In this document: piece after piece, positions 46,632 to 53,708 of the stretch
Position numbering within the stretch: the first letter of the stretch is position 1
Layout: each line of letters opens with the position of its first letter
Assembly (NCBI GenBank): GCA_963695135.1
Contig: CAVOGA010000005.1
Location: forward strand, 141,965 to 205,964
Source: Marinihelvus sp963695135
Lineage (GTDB): Bacteria > Pseudomonadota > Gammaproteobacteria > Xanthomonadales > SZUA-36
DNA length: 64,000 nt
Reading direction: 5' to 3'
Position numbers and translations under genes: made by a program
Notes under the pieces: generated by a model
The model's database searches: none
Told to the model about the DNA's origin: nothing
Seen by the model: only the letters and a program-made list of their open reading frames with translations

Positions 46632-47183
46632 TCAATTACCAACTACCTGTGACATCCCCCGCCAGAATACCTGGGCCAGCATGGCAGCGATTACAAATAT
46701 ATGAAAATACGGAGATTTAACATAGACAGCGATGATGGCGAGGACGGCAATGCCGATCTGTGAGGCAAACACGACGGGAATGATGGCATCGAATACAAAC
46801 GGCGACAGAAAGAGCGCCAGGCTGACGTAAATCGCGGCAACCAGCCACCAGATTACCTTGCCGACCCGCAGGTAGTAATTTTTCAGGTCCGCATCGGTCA
46901 AAACCATCGGAAAGCACAGGCGTGCAATGATGTACAGAATCCCGACCGGCAGCAGGAACAGCAGGAACTCCAGGAAGGTCCAGACCTCATGGTCGCCGAC
47001 GCTCCAGATCGCCCACCAGATCTGGAGCAATAACATCAGCGTCCACGTCGCCATCAGGAGCAAACGATAGCTGACCTTCACCCCGTCCGCGCGAATAAGC
47101 TCCGCGAGTCCACGCAGGATTTGCGCAACCGCCAGGCCCACGATGATGGCGTGGGCGACCAATACAAATTCCAGTGTTGACAT
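46632..47183 (-). CDS. Multi-helix membrane protein, unknown
   Basis: A 183-residue protein with five hydrophobic helices (about 4-24, 40-62, 68-88, 108-128 and 134-175). I do not recognise a family beyond small integral-membrane proteins of unknown function. It begins 40 bases after the attC-like site at 47223-47281 and could be the next gene cassette, although no attC follows it. Confidence 0.65.
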   Translation of the reverse strand: MSTLEFVLVAHAIIVGLAVAQILRGLAELIRADGVKVSYRLLLMATWTLMLLLQIWWAIWSVGDHEVWTFLEFLLFLLPVGILYIIARLCFPMVLTDADLKNYYLRVGKVIWWLVAAIYVSLALFLSPFVFDAIIPVVFASQIGIAVLAIIAVYVKSPYFHIFVIAAMLAQVFWRGMSQVVGN

Positions 47184-47222
47184 GGCGTCCTTGGGCTTGA
47201 CCTGGCGTCTCGGTTACGGCCC

Positions 47223-47281
47223 TTTAACCCGCGTCCGGAGGAGGACGCAAGCCGGAGCGAACTTGAGAGATCTGTTAGACA
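47223..47281 (-). mobile_element. attC-like recombination site C
   Basis: Read on the minus strand it opens with GTCTAAC, a perfect RYYYAAC core, and closes with GTTAAAG (six of seven matches to GTTRRRY). An inner GCGTCC/GGACGC hairpin lies between, and TCAAG stands near the left core. Total 59 bases. This is the most degenerate of the three as a whole element, but it has the best left core. Confidence 0.5.
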
Positions 47282-47472
47282 TTAGCGAACTCCAATTTGC
47301 AATTTTCCATGCCAAATGGATACCGGGCTATTCCCATTGGTTGGCCTTTTCTCCGAAGGCCGGTTTCTGTTCCTGGATTACACAAAACCGATGCACAGCA
47401 ATTAACCCACGGGGCCGGCTTTGCCGGTCCCAGCGAATAAAATAAGTGTCTTTAGCGCCTTGATAGACATCG

Positions 47473-47802
47473 TCACACCGATTGCTCAACAACTACTGGC
47501 AAATACAGTATGTATGTCATAAGAGGAATGAAAATGACGAGGCTGGCGATACCAATCAGGCAAGAAGACAAAGCTCCATGCTTTGGTTTTGGCCAGCAGT
47601 ACCATATGCCCAGAACTGCGAGGGGTAGCAGCCAGAGTGCGCGATAGTAGCCCACCATTAGCATGGTAGCTGTGGGTAGTTCGGCCTGAAATCCTTCAAA
47701 TACAGCCCTGAATTGTGGAATTACCAGCTCAGCAACTGCTGCTGTAATGGCTGCGCACAATAAGCCGACGGTGAGAGCGATTTTTTCGGAAGTGGTTCTC
47801 AT
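47473..47802 (-). CDS. Small membrane protein, probable gene cassette
   Basis: A 109-residue protein with about three hydrophobic helices (7-27, 46-66, 80-102). FRAVFEGFQAELPTATMLMV before the second helix recalls the helix-break motif seen in GspF-like and cassette-borne proteins, but no function follows. It starts 15 bases after attC-like site B and is followed, after about 190 bases without a gene, by site C. That is the layout of an integron cassette. Confidence 0.65.
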   Translation of the reverse strand: MRTTSEKIALTVGLLCAAITAAVAELVIPQFRAVFEGFQAELPTATMLMVGYYRALWLLPLAVLGIWYCWPKPKHGALSSCLIGIASLVIFIPLMTYILYLPVVVEQSV

Positions 47803-47816
47803 GATTTTTCACGGGA

Positions 47817-47877
47817 TTCTGACGGTTGAATTACCGGAAGCCGCGGAGCGCGCTTCCCCTTGAATGAATTGTCAGAC
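47817..47877 (-). mobile_element. attC-like recombination site B
   Basis: On the minus strand GTCTGAC and GTCAGAA bound a 61-base imperfect palindrome. Its interior runs AATTCATTCAAGG, GGAAGC, loop, GCTTCC, GGTAATTCAACC. The outer TCTGAC/GTCAGA pair is perfectly complementary and the inner order (TTCAAG near left core, TTCAAC near right core) is that of 59-base elements. Relative to the RYYYAAC/GTTRRRY consensus both cores carry a TGAC/GTCA variant. Confidence 0.7.
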
Positions 47878-47893
47878 AACAAGCCCGCAATTG

Positions 47894-48124
47894 TCACGGC
47901 AGTGGCCCGATACGAGAAAGTAACGATGAAGTTTTGCGATAAGCACTGACGAGTGCATCGATCCCAAGGAAGCCGATGATCGCGGCTGCAACAACAGATC
48001 CGAGGGTGAGCTCAGCGACAATCAGAATGCCAATGGCCACGCCTGTGAACACCAGGCCAAAAACTGCAGTTACCAACCGGTAGGCCGGTGATCTTGTTAC
48101 ATACTTCCGGTCAGTTTTTACCAT
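47894..48124 (-). CDS. Very small membrane protein, probable gene cassette
   Basis: A 76-residue protein with two hydrophobic helices (about 16-36 and 40-60) and a basic N-terminus (MVKTDRKYVTR). No family recognised. ATG 48124 sits only 3 bases after the right core of attC-like site A, and the gene ends 16 bases before the left core of site B. The gene is therefore framed exactly like an integron cassette. An earlier in-frame ATG at 48145 lies inside site A and is unlikely. Confidence 0.65.
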   Translation of the reverse strand: MVKTDRKYVTRSPAYRLVTAVFGLVFTGVAIGILIVAELTLGSVVAAAIIGFLGIDALVSAYRKTSSLLSRIGPLP

Positions 48125-48127
48125 GGG

Positions 48128-48204
48128 ACGTGACGTTTGAAGCAAGCGGCCGACCGCAGGCCCTTCCGGGCAGCCTTGGCTGCGGCTTGAATGACTTGTC
48201 AGCT
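48128..48204 (-). mobile_element. attC-like recombination site A
   Basis: On the minus strand AGCTGAC opens and GTCACGT closes a 77-base imperfect palindrome. It contains GTCATTCAAGCCGCAG on the left and CTGCGG..GCTTGCTTCAAAC on the right, the classic TTCAAGC arms of 59-base elements, with a GGAAGGGCC-type tip. The cores show the same TGAC/GTCA variant as site B. It begins 11 bases beyond the parE stop. Confidence 0.65.
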
Positions 48205-48214
48205 TTGAACATGC

Positions 48215-48514
48215 TCAGCGTTCCAGGCTCCGTTCCCTTAGCAGGCGCTCAGCCCTCATGACATAAAGTACAAATAGCGTCTTTCCTTCTTGCCGATAAA
48301 ACACCCTGCACGGTGGCTCGATGATTTCCCGGTATCGCGAGCCCTCCATCTCGGGCGGGGTACGGCCGAGACGCGGGTGTTGCTCAAGCTTGTCAATGTG
48401 AGAAAGAACTCGTCCAACGAATTCGGCCGCTGCTACAGGATTCTCAACCGCGATGTAATCAGCAATAGCCTCGAGATCCGCTAAGGCGGGCTCAGTCCAG
48501 ACTACTTCAGCCAT
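48215..48514 (-). CDS. parE: ParE/RelE-family toxin
   Basis: A 99-residue type II toxin of the RelE/ParE superfamily. WTEPALADLEAIADYIAVEN is the N-terminal helix pair, HPRLGRTPPEM and SRYREIIEPPCRVFYR are ParE-type strands, and VLYVMRAERLL ends the fold. ParE proteins poison gyrase; RelE-like relatives cut mRNA. The sequence is closer to ParE. It overlaps the antitoxin gene by 13 bases, the normal antitoxin-first order. Confidence 0.9.
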   Translation of the reverse strand: MAEVVWTEPALADLEAIADYIAVENPVAAAEFVGRVLSHIDKLEQHPRLGRTPPEMEGSRYREIIEPPCRVFYRQEGKTLFVLYVMRAERLLRERSLER

Positions 48515-48759
48515 CGCGACAGTTTCGCTTTCGCCTCATCATGCGTAAGCGTTCTGCCTTCATCAACGGCCCGCTCACCTCGGGCAATGCCCTCCAACAA
48601 ACTCATTCGGGTCTGGAGGCGCTCAAAGCTCTCAACGTCAACCAGGTACGCCGACGGGACGCCATGTTGTGTAATTAATACTGGCTCTTTATCGCGGTCG
48701 AGTTCTGCCAGAATGTCTGTAGCCTTCCTTTTTAGGGTCGTGACCAGTTCAGTTTTCAT
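48502..48759 (-). CDS. Phd/YefM-family antitoxin
   Basis: An 85-residue antitoxin. The N-terminal half (LKRKATDILAELDRDKEPVLITQHGVPSAYLVDVESFERL) is the Phd/YefM DNA-binding fold. The C-terminus (about 60-85) would wrap the ParE toxin. An operator palindrome lies 2 bases before its ATG, consistent with autoregulation by the complex. The pair is a frequent passenger of integron arrays, and attC-like site A follows the toxin gene. Confidence 0.9.
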   Translation of the reverse strand: MKTELVTTLKRKATDILAELDRDKEPVLITQHGVPSAYLVDVESFERLQTRMSLLEGIARGERAVDEGRTLTHDEAKAKLSRWLK

Positions 48760-48761
48760 AA

Positions 48762-48781
48762 AGTGATACTATAGTGTCACT
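48762..48781 (-). promoter_or_regulatory. Operator/-10 region of the toxin-antitoxin operon
   Basis: AGTGATACTA/TAGTGTCACT is a 20-base palindrome with one mismatch, ending 2 bases before the antitoxin ATG. On the minus strand it contains TATAGT, a likely -10 box. Transcription would then start within a few bases of the ATG, giving a leaderless or nearly leaderless message. Repression by the Phd-type protein is inferred. Confidence 0.6.
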
Positions 48782-49148
48782 CTGCTCCACGCAAGCAATG
48801 CGAAGCGAACGGATGAATGATGCCTCGATCTATTGCAGGAACCGTGGATAGTGCTCGGCGACGACAGCATATACGGCCGATTGCTCTGGCCGGTGGCGGC
48901 GGTAGGCAGGTGCTGAGGCAGCGAGTCCGAGCGATGACACAGTGAAACGCTTCTCCGAAACATCTCAACGTCACCTTCGCTCGATCTGATTGTCTTCAGT
49001 TAGTTCACTCAGCCAAGAGCAGGAAATCCACTCGCCTACATGTTTCGGCGGTACTCGAGGGCATTTGTAACTCCGAGAACTGACTCGCCGAAAGCCAGGG
49101 TCTGGCGCAAAACTGATCCGGAATAGACTTTGCCGGCTGGGCAGCAAA
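48782..49148. other. Gene-free stretch between the cassette cluster and the first palindrome
   Basis: No convincing gene on either strand. A 65-residue open frame at 48777-48974 (minus) has no ribosome site or family. No attC-like structure was seen, so the cassette cluster seems to end at the antitoxin promoter. Confidence 0.5.
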
Positions 49149-49192
49149 TTAAGGGGCCGAATACATCTAACTAATTGTATCCGGCCCCTTAA
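49149..49192. repeat. GGGGCCG-ATACA palindrome, left copy
   Basis: TTAAGGGGCCGAATACA (49149-49165) and TGTATCCGGCCCCTTAA (49176-49192) are inverted repeats with one mismatch around a 10-base centre. The same arms occur at 50837-50876. A further half-like unit (CAGGCCCCTCAAAT) lies at about 49214-49227. It resembles REP-type palindromes spread by single-strand (Y1) transposases. Confidence 0.8.
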
Positions 49193-49298
49193 ATCTAAAT
49201 CGGCTACCTAAATCAGGCCCCTCAAATCTGGCAGATAAAGACTCGCAAATAGGAGTAAGCTTTTAAGCAACCTAATTCTTTTTGAAGAGAGACAAACA

Positions 49299-50798
49299 AT
49301 GAATCGCCTGACCGCTTTGAGTGTACTCGCATGCACCGTCGCCATGGGCCCTGCGTTTGCCGAGGTTTCGCCTGCCGAACTCAAGGCGATTTCGATCCCT
49401 GACAAGGTCGATACCGCAATTGGCACGCTCGAATTCTTTGATGGGGTGCCGACTGACGCCACCATCTCCAAAGTCTATGACAATCTCGACCGCATGCGCG
49501 GCATGCAGGTATTTCTCGACAATATCGGCGCCGTGTCGATGTACAGCGTGCGCAAGGGGCTGGACGATGCCGGGGCCGAGGGCGCGAACAAGATCGCGGT
49601 GTTCGAAGGGCTTTTGGACTCGCAGACCGTGATGGTCACCGCCAACACTTCGACGCTTTATGCCTTCACCTATACTGACCTTGCCAAGGACGGGCCGACG
49701 GTGATCGAGGTTCCGCCCATGATGCTCGGCTTTCTGGACGACGGCTGGCAGCGCTTTATCGGCAACATGGGCGTCACGGGGCCCGACAAGGGCAAGGGCG
49801 GCAAGTATCTCGTCGTTCCGCCTGGATACACTGGTGAGATCCCCGATGGGTATTACCTGCTCAAGCCGCCGACCAACCGGAACTTCGTGTTCCTGAGGGG
49901 TCTGGTCGAGAACGGGCTGGCGCCTGCGGTCAAGAACATCACCTCGAATCTGCGGGTCTATCCCCTGAAGGACGCGCAGAATCCGGCTGCGACCGAATTC
50001 GTCAACATGTCAAATGGGGCCTTCAACACCGTCTTTCCAAGCAATTTCTCGTATTTCGAGAACCTGAACGAAATTGTTCAGGAAGAACCTATTGACGCCA
50101 TCAGCCCCGAGGTGCGCGGCGCCATTGCATCCATCGGCATCGTCAAAGGCAAGGCCTTTGAGCCTGACGCGCGGATGAAAAAGCTGCTCACCGAGGCAGC
50201 CACGCTCGCCGACGCCACCTCCCGCGCCATCACCTACCATCCGCGTATCGACGGCGTGCGGATCTATCCTGACGACCCCAAGAGCGTTTGGTCCACCGCG
50301 TTCGCCAATAAGAACACCAGTTTTGAGGCGGATGGCATCATGGGGCTTGATGCGCGCACCCTTTATTACTTCAACGCTGGCGGCGTGACCCCTTCCATGG
50401 CCGCGACGAGAGCCGGCGAGGGTTCGGATTACGCCTTGGCCGTCCTTGACGCCAACCAGCAGGCGTTCGACGGTGCGAAGACCTACAGGCTGCATCTGCC
50501 CAAGGACGTGCCGGTCAAGGACTTCTGGGCCGTCACGATCTACGACACCCAGACCCGTTCACAGCTTCAGACCGGGCAGGCCTTTCCCACCGTCGGCAGC
50601 GATAGCAAGAGTTTAGTCGCGAACGCCGATGGCTCCTATGACCTCTACTTCGCTCCCAAGGCGCCGGAAGGCAAGGAAGGCAACTGGCTGCAGACCGTTC
50701 CGGGCAAGAGCTGGTTCACCATCTTCCGCCTGTATGGCCCGCTTGAACCCTGGATCAACAAGACCTGGCGTCCGGGTGAGATCGAACTGGTAAAGTAA
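49299..50798 (+). CDS. DUF1254/DUF1214 domain exported protein
   Basis: A 499-residue exported protein. A signal peptide ends at AFA (about residue 21). DUF1254 covers about residues 60-190 (TLYAFTYTDLAKDGPTVIEV, PPMMLGFLDDGWQRFIGNMG) and DUF1214 about 370-480 (YRLHLPKDVPVKDFWAVTIY, LYFAPKAPEG, WFTIFRLYGPLEPWINKTW). The biochemical role of this pair of domains is unknown to me. GAAGAGAGA precedes the ATG. It is the only plus-strand gene in a 15-kb run of minus-strand genes and is bracketed by palindromes, so it was probably acquired. Confidence 0.88.
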   Translation: MNRLTALSVLACTVAMGPAFAEVSPAELKAISIPDKVDTAIGTLEFFDGVPTDATISKVYDNLDRMRGMQVFLDNIGAVSMYSVRKGLDDAGAEGANKIAVFEGLLDSQTVMVTANTSTLYAFTYTDLAKDGPTVIEVPPMMLGFLDDGWQRFIGNMGVTGPDKGKGGKYLVVPPGYTGEIPDGYYLLKPPTNRNFVFLRGLVENGLAPAVKNITSNLRVYPLKDAQNPAATEFVNMSNGAFNTVFPSNFSYFENLNEIVQEEPIDAISPEVRGAIASIGIVKGKAFEPDARMKKLLTEAATLADATSRAITYHPRIDGVRIYPDDPKSVWSTAFANKNTSFEADGIMGLDARTLYYFNAGGVTPSMAATRAGEGSDYALAVLDANQQAFDGAKTYRLHLPKDVPVKDFWAVTIYDTQTRSQLQTGQAFPTVGSDSKSLVANADGSYDLYFAPKAPEGKEGNWLQTVPGKSWFTIFRLYGPLEPWINKTWRPGEIELVK

Positions 50799-50816
50799 GA
50801 GTTCAAAGGCGATTAT

Positions 50817-50876
50817 CTTAAAGGGGCCGTACCTTAAAGGGGCCGGATACATTTAATTAAATGTATCCGGCCCCTT
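50817..50876. repeat. GGGGCCGGATACA palindrome, right copy plus half copy
   Basis: AAGGGGCCGGATACATTTAA (50837-50856) followed by its exact reverse complement (50857-50876) gives a perfect 40-base palindrome. A half unit CTTAAAGGGGCCG is repeated in direct orientation at 50817-50829 and 50833-50845. It starts 19 bases after the DUF1254 stop and ends where the truncated fourth membrane-protein gene breaks off. Confidence 0.9.
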
Positions 50877-50942
50877 AATTTCCAACGCGATGGCGTAGTA
50901 GTGCTGCTCGCGGATGGCCTTGGATATGTTTTGCAGGATCAT
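50853..50942 (-). pseudogene. Truncated fourth copy of the tandem membrane-protein family
   Basis: ATG 50942 overlaps the stop of the preceding family member (ATGA). The first 21 codons (MILQNISKAIREQHYYAIAL, then E) match the conserved family N-terminus. After the Glu codon the sequence passes into the palindrome and stops at TAA in its centre. The expected membrane helix (FVIVIAGVVIG) and the rest are missing, and they were not found on the far side of the DUF1254 gene. Confidence 0.8.
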
Positions 50943-51679
50943 CGCAGCTCTCTCGCATCGATTTCGTCGCGCACCCGCTGCCGGATCGCTTCAATCTCTG
51001 AGCGGTCCCGTGCGAGAAGCGCCGCTTGGAAACGGTTTTGGAGGGCGGCGTAGTTGATGCGCCCCAACAGCGCTTCGTTCTGCGAGACCGCATCAAAATC
51101 GAACTGAATGGTTTGGTCTGTGTAGCGAACCTCTGAGAATTCTGTCACATCCTCAAGCCGGGCCTGAAAGTGCGCGGAAATCTCGAAGGCGACCGGGGTG
51201 AGATCAGACGCCATCTGGTGCAGTGATGCGTGCGAACGGCCTTGCAGCTGGGTCACTGAAGCAAGGTCCGACCTTAGCTCAGCGTTCTGGATGAGCTTCA
51301 GGTCTCCTGCGCTGATCATTTCTCGCAACGCCGCAGGTTCGATCGTGATGATCTCGACATCCGTAATGGCGTTCAGCCCCCAGGACCCCTGCTGCGCCTT
51401 GGCCGGGTCGCCTTCGCGGACCCCCTCGAAAAACAGCGTGATCCAGTTGAAATAGGCGTCGAGCGCGCTTGTCGCCGAATCGAAATCCTCCACGACGGCG
51501 GTCATCTCGGCGTCGAGCCGAAGAAGATACTCAGCCTCGCGGGCGCGCTCGCTGCGCCCTTCATTCCAGTCCTGAATCTGAAAGCCGATCACCACGCCCG
51601 CGATGACGATGATGAACTCCAGCGCCACAGCGTAGTAGTTCTGCTCGCGGATCGCTTTGGATAAGCTCTGAAGGATCAT
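50939..51679 (-). CDS. Tandem membrane-anchored protein 3 (DUF6090-like)
   Basis: A 246-residue protein. The first 42 residues (MILQSLSKAIREQNYYAVAL, then EFIIVIAGVVIGFQIQDWNE) are nearly identical to those of its two upstream neighbours: an amphipathic N-terminus and one transmembrane helix (about 21-36). The remaining 200 residues are helical, probably coiled, and differ almost completely from the paralogues. This matches the DUF6090-type family of unknown function. It overlaps the upstream paralogue by four bases (ATGA) and the truncated copy downstream in the same way. Confidence 0.75.
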   Translation of the reverse strand: MILQSLSKAIREQNYYAVALEFIIVIAGVVIGFQIQDWNEGRSERAREAEYLLRLDAEMTAVVEDFDSATSALDAYFNWITLFFEGVREGDPAKAQQGSWGLNAITDVEIITIEPAALREMISAGDLKLIQNAELRSDLASVTQLQGRSHASLHQMASDLTPVAFEISAHFQARLEDVTEFSEVRYTDQTIQFDFDAVSQNEALLGRINYAALQNRFQAALLARDRSEIEAIRQRVRDEIDARELR

Positions 51680-52404
51680 GAGCTTTCTTCCGTGCGTGTC
51701 ACGAGCATAGCTTCAGTCTCCAGCAGGACCTCGAGAAAGCCGGTATTCAGCCTTATCTTGCTACGATGGGCATGTTGGAGGTCGAGGAGAGCGTTGTGGA
51801 AACGAGTGTTCTCGCATAGCGCCCTAAGATCGAAATCTGGCTCCACCATTACGCCGAAAAGCGCTTCAGGATCAGGCGCGAATGGAACGATGTTTGCGAT
51901 CACCGCGCTCGCGTCATAGGCTATTGTCTGGTTGCTGCTTTGTGCCTCGCGCTGGTTGTTGTTCAACAGCGCGTAACTTCGTTTGATCTGAGCCTTTAGC
52001 TCCGCATCCTCAAGGCGGGCAAGCGCGCCGCTGGCGACCATCTCCTCATACGTGCCATCGATCACGAAAACGGCCGTGCGTATGCGGTGGACGGCGAGCG
52101 TTTGCCTCACCTGGCTCCATTCGGTTTCATCAGCTGGACAGGATTGCAGGACCTCAACCGCTTCACCAAGTTCGGTCTCGTATGACCTAAGCTCGTTAAG
52201 CTGTTCCATGTACTGGATCATTCCACGCACATCCGCGAGCAGCTCGTGGAGGTATTGCCTCTCACGCGCTGCGATCTCGCGTTCCTGCGCCCAGTCCTGA
52301 ATCTGAAAGCCGATCACCACGCCCGCAATGACGATGACGAATTCCAACGCCACCGCATAATAGTTTTGCTCGCGGATAGCCTTGGAGATTTTTTGGAGGA
52401 TCAT
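51676..52404 (-). CDS. Tandem membrane-anchored protein 2 (DUF6090-like)
   Basis: A 242-residue member of the same family: conserved N-terminal 40 residues with one membrane helix, then a divergent helical domain (about 45-240) containing two Cys (SCPADE, LCENTRF). ATG 52404 matches the family start MILQKISKAIREQ; the open frame upstream is not conserved. It begins 5 bases after the stop of copy 1 and overlaps copy 3 by four bases. Confidence 0.75.
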   Translation of the reverse strand: MILQKISKAIREQNYYAVALEFVIVIAGVVIGFQIQDWAQEREIAARERQYLHELLADVRGMIQYMEQLNELRSYETELGEAVEVLQSCPADETEWSQVRQTLAVHRIRTAVFVIDGTYEEMVASGALARLEDAELKAQIKRSYALLNNNQREAQSSNQTIAYDASAVIANIVPFAPDPEALFGVMVEPDFDLRALCENTRFHNALLDLQHAHRSKIRLNTGFLEVLLETEAMLVTRTEESS

Positions 52405-52409
52405 GGGAG

Positions 52410-53147
52410 TCAGACCTCCATTTCGTCGGGGCAGGTGCCCCCCGTCACCAAGGCCAATTGCTCGCACACTGCTCTAGCGCGGCTCTCATACAAAACGACA
52501 TACGAAGCGAAAATAGCGTGCATGCGTGCGACCTCGACCAATGCGCTCACTGCTTCCGGATCGGCTGAGAAAGGTTCAATGTTTATGCTAACGATTGTGC
52601 GCCGTGGATCAGACGTAGGGTGATGAAAAACATAGGGTCGCCAATACTCCGCCAATTCTGACATGCCTTGCCGGAAACTTCCGTGTTGACTATCGACCCA
52701 ATCCAGGACCGAACGAAGCTCGTTGAGTTCAAGCCGCAGGTCTGCATCGCGGATTAGCGTCAACTCGCCGGATTGCTCCAAAGCGTCATAGGCGGGTTGG
52801 CTAATTGGTGGACGGCTGAAGAACATTATCCGAGCCACAGCAGTTTGAAAAATCTCAGCATTGACTGGCGCGATGGAACCGGTAGTCACGGTATCGACCA
52901 TTATCCGGTGGTTTTCCACGCGTGCATTGTCTGAAATTATCCGGCTCTGAAGTTCCAGAATGTTTTGAACTAATTCATCCTGAATACGAGCAAGCGTCGC
53001 CGCTTCGCGCTCCCGATTGGACCGCCCTTCATTCCAGTCCTGAATCTGCAAGCCGATCACCACCCCGGCGATGACGATGACGAACTCCAGCGCCACGGCG
53101 TAGTAGTTCTGCTCGCGGATCGCTTTGGAGATTTTTTGCAAAATCAT
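52410..53147 (-). CDS. Tandem membrane-anchored protein 1 (DUF6090-like)
   Basis: A 245-residue first member of the array. The same N-terminal anchor (membrane helix about 21-36, then QIQDWNEGRS) precedes a divergent helical domain. Near its end the protein has ARAVCEQLALVTGGTCPDE, two Cys that could form a disulfide if the domain is periplasmic. It is preceded by about 560 bases with an IS91 remnant, so the array promoter must lie there. Confidence 0.75.
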   Translation of the reverse strand: MILQKISKAIREQNYYAVALEFVIVIAGVVIGLQIQDWNEGRSNREREAATLARIQDELVQNILELQSRIISDNARVENHRIMVDTVTTGSIAPVNAEIFQTAVARIMFFSRPPISQPAYDALEQSGELTLIRDADLRLELNELRSVLDWVDSQHGSFRQGMSELAEYWRPYVFHHPTSDPRRTIVSINIEPFSADPEAVSALVEVARMHAIFASYVVLYESRARAVCEQLALVTGGTCPDEMEV

Positions 53148-53393
53148 TCAAATTCTTCCAAGTGACTAGCCGGAATCGACGTCGATGAGTCCGTTTCCAA
53201 TGGCGAAACCCGCGAATTTGTCGCTTCGCAAGCCCTTCGAGCGTACCAAAAACCCCGAAACTGTGCCGCTCCAGAGCAGCGGCGCGCAATCACCCCTGGA
53301 CACCAAGATCCTTTTCAAACGCGGCCTGAGCACGCGCTCACCGGCACACCGGCAAGGCTTCTTGCGCTACCGCGCAAATCGCCATGCCGTCTT

Positions 53394-53515
53394 AGCCGGC
53401 GCTAACGCTGCCAACCGGACCATGAAGTCCAGCGGCTCCAGCACGACGTGCGTCGATCCGTCACGAACGTGAGCGCCTTGCGACCGGCCTGCGGGCCGAT
53501 GGCGATGCGATACTG
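53394..53515 (-). pseudogene. IS91-family transposase remnant
   Basis: Two short pieces read on the minus strand recall the IS91-type transposase: QYRIAIGPQAGRKALTF (53515-53465) and, one frame over, DGSTHVVLEPLDFMVRLAAL (from 53462, continuing APA to 53394). In intact transposases these motifs are far apart, so this is an internally deleted, frameshifted relic. No terminal repeats or intact ORF were seen. The rest of 53148-53708 holds no recognisable gene. Confidence 0.5.
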
Positions 53516-53708
53516 AATGGATACGGCGCCGCCAAACTCCCTCTCGGCCTCAGGCGTAAGCTTGGATCATCAAGCAAGCGCCTGCATTGGCAATATCTTT
53601 TCCCCGCCGCAGGAATCTCTGAAGATCCAAGATCAGCCGGCCACTTCTATCGTTGGACAAATAGAATTAAATATCGCGTTGCGTGCCGTGCAAAATGCTG
53701 AATACTGC

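Noticed and set aside
48777..48974. 65-residue minus-strand frame upstream of the antitoxin
   Set aside because: It runs through the operator, and its Arg/Cys-rich product matches nothing.
50817..50876. Palindrome as the terminator of the DUF1254 gene
   Set aside because: It could form a hairpin after the stop, but its arms recur upstream of the gene and no T tract follows, so a mobile REP-like repeat explains it better.
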